Assembly: GCA_900756495.1 (NCBI GenBank)
Contig: CAAEKI010000113.1
Coordinates: 1 to 13,460 of the forward strand
Length of the DNA: 13,460 bases
Reading direction: 5' to 3'
Origin: an uncultured Oscillospiraceae bacterium
GTDB lineage: Bacteria; Bacillota; Clostridia; Oscillospirales; Oscillospiraceae
In this document: positions 1 to 6,057 of the stretch, piece by piece
Layout: each line of letters opens with the position of its first letter
How positions within the stretch are numbered: the stretch's first letter is position 1
The notes under the pieces: model-generated
The model's input: the letters and a program-made list of their open reading frames with translations, nothing else
Database searches by the model: none
Told to the model about the DNA's origin: nothing
Position numbers and translations under genes: made by a program

Positions 1-61
1 CTAAAATCAGCTTCCTCTCCGGGACAAGTTTATGTACATCATAACCGTGGCCGATTCTCAT
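1..61 (-). CDS. ispF: IspF, 2-C-methyl-D-erythritol 2,4-cyclodiphosphate synthase (N-terminal fragment)
   Basis: Only the first 20 codons lie in the window; the gene runs off the left edge. The visible peptide begins MRIGHGYDVHKL and ends RKLIL, the characteristic IspF amino terminus. Asp8 and His10 match the two metal-binding residues at the same positions in known IspF enzymes. IspF cyclises 4-diphosphocytidyl-methylerythritol 2-phosphate to the 2,4-cyclodiphosphate with release of CMP in the cytosolic MEP isoprenoid pathway. The ATG shares an ATGA overlap with the ispD stop codon, so the two consecutive-pathway genes are probably translationally coupled. The identification rests on a short but distinctive stretch. 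Confidence 0.9.
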   Translation of the reverse strand, partial: MRIGHGYDVHKLVPERKLIL

Positions 62-792
62 AGGCTTTCCCTCCACTCCAGCAGAGCCTCCGCTAAAATC
101 AGATCCTCCACTGTGGTAATTTTCAGATTTTCGTATGCCCCCCTGGTCAGTGCAACCTTCATGCCCAGCCGTTCTACTGCAGCACAGTCGTCCGTAAGCT
201 CTGCACCTTCCTCCAGCGCCTTGGTGAGGGCAGCATTAATCAGTCCCGCTTCAAAAACCTGCGGTGTCTGAACGGCAAAAAGGGACGCGCGTTCCAAAGT
301 TTCCTCCACTACGCCGCCGGCAGCCCGCTTCACCGTATCCTTCACCGGAACGGCGGGGGCGGCTGCCCCGCAGGAGGCCGCTTTTACGATTGCCTCTTCC
401 AGCACCTCAGCGCTCACCAAGGGCCGAGCTCCATCGTGGATGGCGATAAGCTCCCACTCTGGACTTACCTCGCGAATTCCGGCGAGTACAGAATGTGTCC
501 TGGTCTCACCGCCCAGCACCACTTTTGTAACTTTTGAAAATGCGCAGTCTCTGCACAACTGTCCCACTGGGACAATGAGATCTCCTCTGGTAACCACTAC
601 GATTTCAGTGATATACGGACAGTTATCCAAAGCCCGCAGCGTATGGGCCAGTACAGGCATCTCACCCAGAGATTCCAACAGCTTTTCCCGCCCGCCCATC
701 CGCCGGGCTGTTCCGGCAGCGGGCACCACAGCCGCGCAGCAGGGCTTTTCCTCTCGCTTTCTGCCCCGCAACCGGCCAAACAATCCTGCCAT
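58..792 (-). CDS. ispD: IspD, 2-C-methyl-D-erythritol 4-phosphate cytidylyltransferase
   Basis: This 244-residue enzyme transfers CMP from CTP to methylerythritol 4-phosphate, the third step of the MEP isoprenoid pathway, in the cytosol. Family signatures in order are the nucleotide-binding loop VVPAAGTARRMGG with Lys37 (about residues 22-37), GGETRTHSVLAGI (94-106), IHDGARP (118-124; most homologues have HDAARP), KDT (151-153), TPQVF (176-180), TDD (200-202) and ENLKITTVEDL (221-231). Residues before about 18 form a basic extension, GLFGRLRGRKREEK, ahead of the usual start of the fold. The ATG has a strong AAGGAGG (800-806) a few bases upstream. A hairpin terminator lies between this gene and carD, and no room remains for a promoter after it, so expression probably depends on read-through from carD. 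The stop codon overlaps the ispF start. Confidence 0.95.
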   Translation of the reverse strand: MAGLFGRLRGRKREEKPCCAAVVPAAGTARRMGGREKLLESLGEMPVLAHTLRALDNCPYITEIVVVTRGDLIVPVGQLCRDCAFSKVTKVVLGGETRTHSVLAGIREVSPEWELIAIHDGARPLVSAEVLEEAIVKAASCGAAAPAVPVKDTVKRAAGGVVEETLERASLFAVQTPQVFEAGLINAALTKALEEGAELTDDCAAVERLGMKVALTRGAYENLKITTVEDLILAEALLEWRESL

Positions 793-809
793 ATTGGTAC
801 CTCCTTCGC

Positions 810-835
810 AAAAAAGGAGCCCTCAGGCTCCTTTT
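810..835 (-). terminator. Intrinsic terminator/attenuator between carD and ispD
   Basis: A perfect 10-bp stem (812-821 paired with 826-835) with a 4-base loop is followed on the minus-strand transcript by six U residues. It begins about 24 bases after the carD stop codon. The U tract ends only four bases before the ispD Shine-Dalgarno sequence (800-806). It should end most carD transcripts, with read-through supplying ispD-ispF. The 3' arm also contains CUCCUU, which could instead pair with the ispD Shine-Dalgarno AAGGAG. Confidence 0.8.
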
Positions 836-858
836 GGCGCATCTTCCCATCATGTCTA

Positions 859-1335
859 TTAGGCCAGCGCGGTATTTATGCGGGCCTCCACATCTTCATA
901 GCTGGTATTTTGGGACAAAACAATTTCGGAAATCAGAATCTGCTTAGCCGAATGAAGCATTTTGCGCTCCCCCGTTGAAAGCCCCCGCTCTTCATCCCGG
1001 AGCATCAGCCCCTTGACCACCCTTGCCACTTCCAGCAGATCACCGCTCTTCAAGCGGGTCATATTCTCTCGATAACGCCGGTTCCAATTCTGGGTCATAT
1101 CCACCTCTATTTCCGGCATAGCGGCCAGCACCCGATCCGCTTCGCTCTCCTCACATACAGGGCGCACGCCGATCTCCTCGCTGTTTGCAGTGGGAATCAT
1201 AACCAGCATTCCCCCCACTGGCAGCTTGAGAATATAATATTCCCGTACCACGCCGTTGACCTTCTTCTGCACAATGCTGTCTACAACTCCGGCACCATGC
1301 ATCGGATGAACGATCTTATCTCCTACTTGAAACAT
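859..1335 (-). CDS. carD: CarD family transcriptional regulator (CdnL-like)
   Basis: This 158-residue protein binds RNA polymerase and stabilises open promoter complexes; that role is family knowledge. The amino-terminal half, MFQVGDKIVHPMHGAGVV followed by YYILKLPVGGMLVMIP, is the RNA polymerase-interacting Tudor-like domain shared with the Mfd/TRCF family. The rest, from about residue 70, is helical, includes the conserved NWNRRYRENM-like segment, and corresponds to the DNA-binding carboxyl-terminal domain. The chosen ATG follows GAGGAGG at good spacing. An upstream in-frame start at 1392 would fall at the predicted transcription start and lacks such a site. The gene has its own near-consensus promoter and is bracketed by two terminators, so it is mainly monocistronic. 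carD beside ispD-ispF is also seen in other phyla, including mycobacteria. Confidence 0.93.
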   Translation of the reverse strand: MFQVGDKIVHPMHGAGVVDSIVQKKVNGVVREYYILKLPVGGMLVMIPTANSEEIGVRPVCEESEADRVLAAMPEIEVDMTQNWNRRYRENMTRLKSGDLLEVARVVKGLMLRDEERGLSTGERKMLHSAKQILISEIVLSQNTSYEDVEARINTALA

Positions 1336-1397
1336 GATTCCCACCTCCTCAGGGACGCACCTTCCAGTTACAGATTCTTCTGCCATATACATATTGT

Positions 1398-1426
1398 ATT
1401 ATAGCCGTTTTTGCAATCTTTTGCAA
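1398..1426 (-). promoter_or_regulatory. Sigma-A-type promoter of carD
   Basis: On the minus strand the -35 hexamer is TTGCAA (1421-1426) and the -10 hexamer is a perfect TATAAT (1398-1403), separated by 17 bases. The AT-rich stretch just upstream (1427-1441) resembles an UP element. A second TTGCAA at 1411-1416 lies exactly 10 bases, about one helical turn, from the first. Transcription would begin near 1391, giving a leader of about 55 bases before carD. Confidence 0.8.
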
Positions 1427-1454
1427 GTAAAATTAATTTTTCAAAGGATTAATC

Positions 1455-1497
1455 AAAAAGAGGAGCCCACTTTTCAAAGAAAATGGGCTCCTCTTTT
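1455..1497 (-). terminator. Intrinsic terminator after ispH-rpsA
   Basis: A 14-bp stem pairs 1456-1469 with 1484-1497. Its loop can itself form a 5-bp extension (1471-1475 with 1479-1483). On the minus-strand transcript the stem ends in a run of five U residues. It starts 13 bases after the stop codon of the fusion gene and lies upstream of the carD promoter, so it separates the two units. The A-rich 5' side means it could also work on the other strand. Confidence 0.88.
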
Positions 1498-1510
1498 GAA
1501 ATGTTGGCGT

Positions 1511-3532
1511 TTACGCTTCGTCTCCGCCGGCAAAGTCGGGCGCCACCTCGGTGGATCCCTCCTCAGCACTTGCCACTACAGTGTCCTCTCCCGCCTCGTC
1601 AGCAGACTGGGAGCGCTGGGCGTCCTCGAGAAGGGCGCGAATGGAAAGCGAAACCTTCTTATGCTCAAAATCAATGTCAGTGATCTTTACGTCCACCATC
1701 TGACCCTCGCTCAACACATCGCCAGGCTTGTCAATACGGTGGTCCGCAATCTGGGAAATGTGAATCAGGCCATCTACACCAGGGACGATCTCAGCAAAAG
1801 CCCCAAAGGTCATCAGCTTCACCACCCGGACATTGGCAGTGTCCCCGATGCCGTACTTACCGGTAAACACGGCCCAAGGATCCTGGCTATGATCCTTCAT
1901 CCCCAGAGAAATCTTCTTCTTCTCCTTATCAGCGGAGATCACATATACCTCTACGGCATCGCCGACCTTCACCACCTCGGACGGGTGCTTAATACGGCTC
2001 CAGGACAGCTCGGAAATGTGGACCATACCGTCCACGCCGCCGATATCCACAAACGCACCATAAGAGGTCAGGCTCTTTACCGTACCGGTATAGCGCTTGC
2101 CATCCTCGATATTTTCCCAAACCTCGGCGGCCTTGGCAGCCCGCTCTTCTGCGGCCACAGCACGGATAGACCCCACAACACGGCGGCGCGCCCGGTTAAT
2201 CTCAGTGATGCGCAGGCGAACCTTCTGCTTGAGCAGATCGCTCATAGGCGCCTCACGGGGCAGACCGGTCTGGGAGGCAGGCACGAAAACACGAACGCCT
2301 TTAACAGAGACCACAACGCCGCCCTTGTTTTCCTCTGTGACTACACCTTCCACGGCCGTGCGTTCTTCCTTGGCCTGTTCCACGTCGTCCCAGCTCTTCA
2401 CGGTATCCAGACGCTTTTTGGACAGGGTGACTACACCCTCCTGGTCATTGACCCGCATGACGTAGGTTTCAATCTCATCGCCAACCTTTACCAGGTCCTC
2501 CACCTTGACCGTAGGGTCATCGGTGAGCTCGGACACCGGTATGTAGCCGGCGTGCTTGGTCCCAAGATCCACGTAGATCTCTGTGGGCGTAATGCCAGTG
2601 ACAACGCCCGTAACCTTCTCCCCTGTATTTAAAGTCTTGATCGATTTCTCCAACAGCTCAGCGAAGGATTCTTCGATCTCCATGATTTCATCGCTCATTT
2701 TGTCATAGACCTCCTTTATAATCCACCCAGGCGTGGACGCGCCCGCAGTGATTCCAATAGACGCCTTCCCCCGCAGTGCAGAAGGCTCCAGCTCCGCTGC
2801 CCGGCCAATCCAAATCACCTGCGGACACTGGGCAAGGCACAACTCATAGAGGCGACGGGTATTGGAACTCTCCCTGCCGCCCACAACGATCATCGCGTCA
2901 CACCGGGCGGACAGTTCCACGGCCTCCTGCTGCCTTTTACACGTAGCATTACATATTGTATCAAAAATTTTTAAATTTGTACACTCTTTTTTTGTTTTTT
3001 CTACGGCGGCCTCCCACATTTCATGGGTTAACGTGGTCTGAGCGACCAAGGTTACCGGAGCTTCCCGTCTTCCCTTATCCTCATTCAACCACCGCTCGAT
3101 ATCTGCAGGCGTCTCCACCACTGCCGAGTTGGGGCACCAGCCGGCGATAGCCTTTACCTCTGGATGGCTCTCATAGCCCACAATGAGGACGGAGCGCCCC
3201 TCTTTGCCCGCCTCCCGAACCAATTTATGGATCCGCGAGACATTGGGACAGGTGGCATCTACGATCTCCAGTCCACGCCTCTCCAACGCCTCACATACTG
3301 CTCTTCCCTCTCCGTGAGAGCGTAAAATGACGCTGCAGCCATCTGATATCTCCGCTGGGCTTCCGGCCAGCGCTACCCCCAGAGACTGAAGATACTCCAC
3401 CACATTCTCGTTATGAATAATAGGGCCCAGCATAGCGCATGGCTTTCCAGATTCGGCCGCCTGCACTGCCAAATGCACGGCCCGGCGCACGCCATAACAA
3501 AATCCTGCTGTTTTCGCCAGGTAAAGCTTCAT
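1511..3532 (-). CDS. ispH-rpsA: Fusion of IspH (HMBPP reductase) and ribosomal protein S1
   Basis: This 673-residue protein joins two functions. Residues 1 to about 278 are IspH, the iron-sulfur enzyme that reduces HMBPP to IPP and DMAPP in the last MEP step. The cluster ligands Cys12, Cys95 and Cys194 are present, as are His40 (GPIIHN), His123 and Glu125 (SHPEV), AQTT (164-167), the SSN motif at 222-224 and the GITAGAST region (260-267), so this half looks active. Four S1 RNA-binding domains follow at about 303-373, 391-458, 477-547 and 562-633, then an acidic tail. The second S1 repeat is the most divergent. The fused architecture is known in Clostridia. The start overlaps the plsC stop (ATGA). 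At the junction there is an AAAGGAGG and an in-frame ATG (Met279) that could also yield a free 395-residue S1. An AT-rich patch lies in the IspH half. Confidence 0.95.
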   Translation of the reverse strand: MKLYLAKTAGFCYGVRRAVHLAVQAAESGKPCAMLGPIIHNENVVEYLQSLGVALAGSPAEISDGCSVILRSHGEGRAVCEALERRGLEIVDATCPNVSRIHKLVREAGKEGRSVLIVGYESHPEVKAIAGWCPNSAVVETPADIERWLNEDKGRREAPVTLVAQTTLTHEMWEAAVEKTKKECTNLKIFDTICNATCKRQQEAVELSARCDAMIVVGGRESSNTRRLYELCLAQCPQVIWIGRAAELEPSALRGKASIGITAGASTPGWIIKEVYDKMSDEIMEIEESFAELLEKSIKTLNTGEKVTGVVTGITPTEIYVDLGTKHAGYIPVSELTDDPTVKVEDLVKVGDEIETYVMRVNDQEGVVTLSKKRLDTVKSWDDVEQAKEERTAVEGVVTEENKGGVVVSVKGVRVFVPASQTGLPREAPMSDLLKQKVRLRITEINRARRRVVGSIRAVAAEERAAKAAEVWENIEDGKRYTGTVKSLTSYGAFVDIGGVDGMVHISELSWSRIKHPSEVVKVGDAVEVYVISADKEKKKISLGMKDHSQDPWAVFTGKYGIGDTANVRVVKLMTFGAFAEIVPGVDGLIHISQIADHRIDKPGDVLSEGQMVDVKITDIDFEHKKVSLSIRALLEDAQRSQSADEAGEDTVVASAEEGSTEVAPDFAGGDEA
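2696..2717 (-). promoter_or_regulatory. Internal ribosome binding site and start codon for the S1 half
   Basis: Inside the fusion gene, AAAGGAGG (2710-2717) is followed after 11 bases by an in-frame ATG at 2698 (Met279, peptide MSDEIMEIEESFAELLEKSI). This is exactly where IspH ends and S1 begins, and the peptide reads like the start of a stand-alone S1. Translation from here would give 395 residues with all four S1 domains. The codons for KEV also encode the site, so chance cannot be excluded. Confidence 0.5.
2955..2983 (-). promoter_or_regulatory. Candidate internal promoter within ispH
   Basis: In an AT-rich patch of an otherwise GC-rich gene, the minus strand carries TGTACA (2978-2983, 4 of 6 to consensus), a 17-base spacer, and TACAAT (2955-2960, 5 of 6) preceded by TGA, an extended -10 element. 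Two A tracts (7 and 6 bases, on the minus strand) lie just upstream, like an UP element. A transcript from near 2948 would begin about 230 bases before the internal S1 ribosome binding site. It is a sequence match only. Confidence 0.45.
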
Positions 3533-4122
3533 AGCACCTCAGCCTCCAGCGACCTGATACGCTCCATCAGGTCGTCGGCAATGACCCGGTAATCCTCCGC
3601 TGTAGCCTTTTTCCCCTGATAAACCGGATAGTAGGGCTCCCCAAATACCACGGGATTGCGATGAAACCACCGCTTGACTGCCGGTACGTACACTGGGACA
3701 ATGGGAACTCCGGTGCGCACTGCCAACATGGCACAGCCGGTCTTTGCATCTCCCATGTCCCCATCCTGGTGGCGGGTCCCTTCAGGAAACATAAGCAGCT
3801 TCTCTCCGCCCTTCAGATATCTCATCGCCGTCTTAATCGCTGTAATATCGGACTCGCCCCGCTTCACACCAAAGATGCCGCCCTTTTTCAAAATCCATCC
3901 TAAAATAGGCCAATGCATGATTTCCTCTTTGGCCATGACATGGATCTGGTGGGGCCAGCCCATACCGTACGCTACATAGAGCGGATCGCTCATACGGGTA
4001 TGGTTGCAGCAGAAGAGCGCGCCCCCCTTCGGGATATGTTCCCGGTGGACGGTTCGGGTGGGCTTGAGAATGCGATAGACTGGCCAGATGAGGATATACG
4101 CAATGATATAGACGATATTCAT
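3529..4122 (-). CDS. plsC: 1-acyl-sn-glycerol-3-phosphate acyltransferase (PlsC family)
   Basis: This 197-residue membrane-associated enzyme should acylate lysophosphatidic acid to phosphatidic acid, the precursor of phospholipids. The catalytic HX4D box is NHTRMSD with His41 and Asp46. The substrate-binding FPEGTR block is at 112-117 and the VPIVPVYVP block at about 139-147. The first 19 residues are hydrophobic (MNIVYIIAYILIWPVYRIL) and probably anchor the protein in the inner leaflet. The length suits the short PlsC class of Firmicutes. The start codon overlaps the cmk stop and the stop codon overlaps the ispH-rpsA start, both as ATGA, so translation is probably coupled through all three genes. 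The exact acyl acceptor cannot be read from the sequence. Confidence 0.9.
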   Translation of the reverse strand: MNIVYIIAYILIWPVYRILKPTRTVHREHIPKGGALFCCNHTRMSDPLYVAYGMGWPHQIHVMAKEEIMHWPILGWILKKGGIFGVKRGESDITAIKTAMRYLKGGEKLLMFPEGTRHQDGDMGDAKTGCAMLAVRTGVPIVPVYVPAVKRWFHRNPVVFGEPYYPVYQGKKATAEDYRVIADDLMERIRSLEAEVL

Positions 4123-4796
4123 GCCTGCAGCCGCTCCCTTATCGTTCTAAGCAGTACCTGAAAGCTCTCATCCAGGGAGTTGCCGGTGGTATCCACCAAA
4201 ATGGCGTCCCCGGCCTGTTTTAACGGTGCAGCTGCACGGCTGGAGTCGTTTTTATCCCGCTCCAGCAAGTCCCTGAATACAGTATTATAGTCTGTCTTCT
4301 GACCCCTGGAAACCAGTTCTTCATACCGCCGGCGGGCCCGGTCCTCCGGAGAAGCAGTGAGGAAAATCTTAACGTCGGCTTTGGGCAGAACCACAGTACC
4401 GATATCCCGGCCGTCCATAATGACATTATGGGTCTGGGCCAGCTCACGCTGACGCTCCAGCAGAAAGGCCCGCACCTCGGGGATGGCCGAGACACCGGAG
4501 GCGTAGGCCGAAATCTCGTGCCGGCGAATATCCCCCGTCACATCTTCCCCGTCTAAAAACATATGCTGAAGGCCGTCGGGACCGTGCGTGAGTGCAATCT
4601 TCAGCGACGGGAGCATGGCGGAGACCTTTTCCCGATCTGTGGGCGCTATCCCACGGCGGAAGGCGGCCAGGCCTACGGTACGATAGATGGCACCGGTATC
4701 CACATAGAGATAGCCCAATGCCTCTGCCAGCAGCTTGGCCAATGTAGACTTTCCTGCACCTGAGGGCCCATCTACGGCGACGCTCTTAAATTTCAA
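4119..4796 (-). CDS. cmk: Cytidylate kinase
   Basis: Cmk phosphorylates CMP and dCMP to the diphosphates with ATP in the cytosol; it recycles CMP, including that released by IspF. With the chosen TTG start it is 225 residues, the normal family length. The P-loop GPSGAGKST is at 10-18, VDTGAIYR at 32-39, DGRDIGTVV at 128-136, and the substrate-binding segment RDKNDSSRAAAPL at 180-192. The open frame extends 45 codons further upstream, but that part overlaps the flavoprotein gene and has no homology-like sequence. GGGAGG sits seven bases before the TTG (4796), which decides the start. The upstream gene ends 16 bases earlier and plsC overlaps its stop. cmk followed by plsC and S1 is a familiar Clostridia order. 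Confidence 0.94.
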   Translation of the reverse strand: MKFKSVAVDGPSGAGKSTLAKLLAEALGYLYVDTGAIYRTVGLAAFRRGIAPTDREKVSAMLPSLKIALTHGPDGLQHMFLDGEDVTGDIRRHEISAYASGVSAIPEVRAFLLERQRELAQTHNVIMDGRDIGTVVLPKADVKIFLTASPEDRARRRYEELVSRGQKTDYNTVFRDLLERDKNDSSRAAAPLKQAGDAILVDTTGNSLDESFQVLLRTIRERLQA

Positions 4797-4812
4797 AGCA
4801 ATTCCTCCCGTA

Positions 4813-6057
4813 TTATGTTCCGGATTGGAGCAGCCCAGCGGCAGCCAACCCCGCAGCTCGCCCTGTCGACCAGGCAATCTGCAGATTAAAGCCTCCAGTA
4901 TAGGCGTCCACATCCAGCACCTCTCCTGCAAAATAGAGACCGGAGAGCAGTTTGGAGGCCATCGTTGTCGGGTTGACCTCAGACACCTTTACTCCGCCTG
5001 AGGTCACAATAGCCTCCTCCACCGGCCTAGGCCCGGCAATATCAATACGCAGTCCCTTCAGCACCTCCAAAAGGCGGCGGCGTTGAGCTTTTGTGACCGT
5101 ATTGGCCTTCTCCTCTACAGGAATACCGGAAAGTTCAGCCAGCACAGGAATTAAAAGCCGGGGAGCCAGATGGGCAAGGACATGATCAAAGTCCTTATTG
5201 GCATTTTCTGAAAACTCCCGCACCAGCCGTCTGTCCAGCGTCTGCTCATCCAACGCAGGCTTTAAATCTATCAAAACACAGTAGTGCTCACGCTCGAAGT
5301 CCCGCATATGAGCGCTGGCGCTGAGAACGAGCGGCCCCGACAGGCCAAAATGAGTAAACAGCAGTTCCCCTTGTCCTGTAAAGACCACCTTGCCTCTGCT
5401 ATCTTTCACCTTTACCCCTACATTGCGCAGAGATAGGCCCTGCATCTGCCGGCACAGGCTCCCTTCTTCCGACAGCGGCACCAGAGATGGCCTGGGTAAA
5501 ATCACAGTATGCCCCGCTTCCTCCGCCATCCGATAGCCGTCGCCTGTGGAACCGGTCAGCGGATAGGACACTCCACCTGTTGCAAGGATTACAGCCTTAC
5601 ACGCCAGCTCCCCGTGCTCTCCACGAACACCGGATACCGCTCCGTCCTTTATCAGCAGTCCCGCAGCTCTGTCCTGATGGATGACCACTCCCGCCCGGCG
5701 CAGCGCCAGCAGCAGGGCATCAATCACATCAGAGGCCTTATCCGACTGTGGAAAGACCCGTCCGCCCCGCTCAGTCTTCAGCGGAACGCCCAGCGCCTCA
5801 AAAAACGCCTTCACCGACTCCGGCGGGAATCTGGTGACGGCGCTGGTGAGGAAGCGGCTGTTGCATGGAATATTCTGCAGCACCTCCGGCACGGAGCAGT
5901 CGTTGGTCACATTGCACCGGCCTTTCCCGGTAATATAGAGCTTTCGGCCCAGCTTGGGATTGCGCTCCATCAAAAGAACGGACGCCCCCTGACTGGCGGC
6001 AGTCAGCGCGGCCATACAGCCGGCCGCGCCACCGCCAATGACGATAATATCGATCAA
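4813..6057 (-). CDS. NAD(P)/FAD-dependent oxidoreductase, HI0933/BaiN/YhiN family
   Basis: This 414-residue flavoprotein has an amino-terminal dinucleotide-binding fold: VIGGGAAG (6-13), the ribose-binding Glu31, and the family hallmark GRKLYITGKGRCNVTN (37-52). A second FAD contact, ILATGG, is at 157-162, FGLSGP at 237-242, and the carboxyl-terminal FAD-binding motif GLYFAGEVLDVDAYTGGFN spans 373-391. Members carry several names: aminoacetone oxidase, YhiN, and BaiN for a 3-dehydro-bile acid reductase of bile-acid converting clostridia. The substrate here is not known, and nothing nearby suggests bile-acid conversion. Translation starts at a TTG that overlaps the stop of the RpiR-type regulator gene as TTGA. 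This very tight link suggests co-expression and perhaps a common physiological role. Confidence 0.88.
   Translation of the reverse strand: MIDIIVIGGGAAGCMAALTAASQGASVLLMERNPKLGRKLYITGKGRCNVTNDCSVPEVLQNIPCNSRFLTSAVTRFPPESVKAFFEALGVPLKTERGGRVFPQSDKASDVIDALLLALRRAGVVIHQDRAAGLLIKDGAVSGVRGEHGELACKAVILATGGVSYPLTGSTGDGYRMAEEAGHTVILPRPSLVPLSEEGSLCRQMQGLSLRNVGVKVKDSRGKVVFTGQGELLFTHFGLSGPLVLSASAHMRDFEREHYCVLIDLKPALDEQTLDRRLVREFSENANKDFDHVLAHLAPRLLIPVLAELSGIPVEEKANTVTKAQRRRLLEVLKGLRIDIAGPRPVEEAIVTSGGVKVSEVNPTTMASKLLSGLYFAGEVLDVDAYTGGFNLQIAWSTGRAAGLAAAGLLQSGT

Noticed and set aside
1334..2632. 432-codon open frame on the plus strand
   Set aside because: It lies antisense to the S1 domains and carD, has no recognisable domain, and has no ribosome binding site. 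The repeated S1 codon pattern in GC-rich DNA explains the absence of stops.
4797..4931. Longer amino terminus for cytidylate kinase
   Set aside because: The additional 45 codons overlap the flavoprotein gene. The P-loop is at the normal distance from the TTG, which has a strong ribosome binding site.
4813..6057. Bile-acid (bai) conversion locus suggested by the BaiN-like protein
   Set aside because: No other bai-type gene is nearby. The HI0933 family is widespread and its substrate is uncertain.
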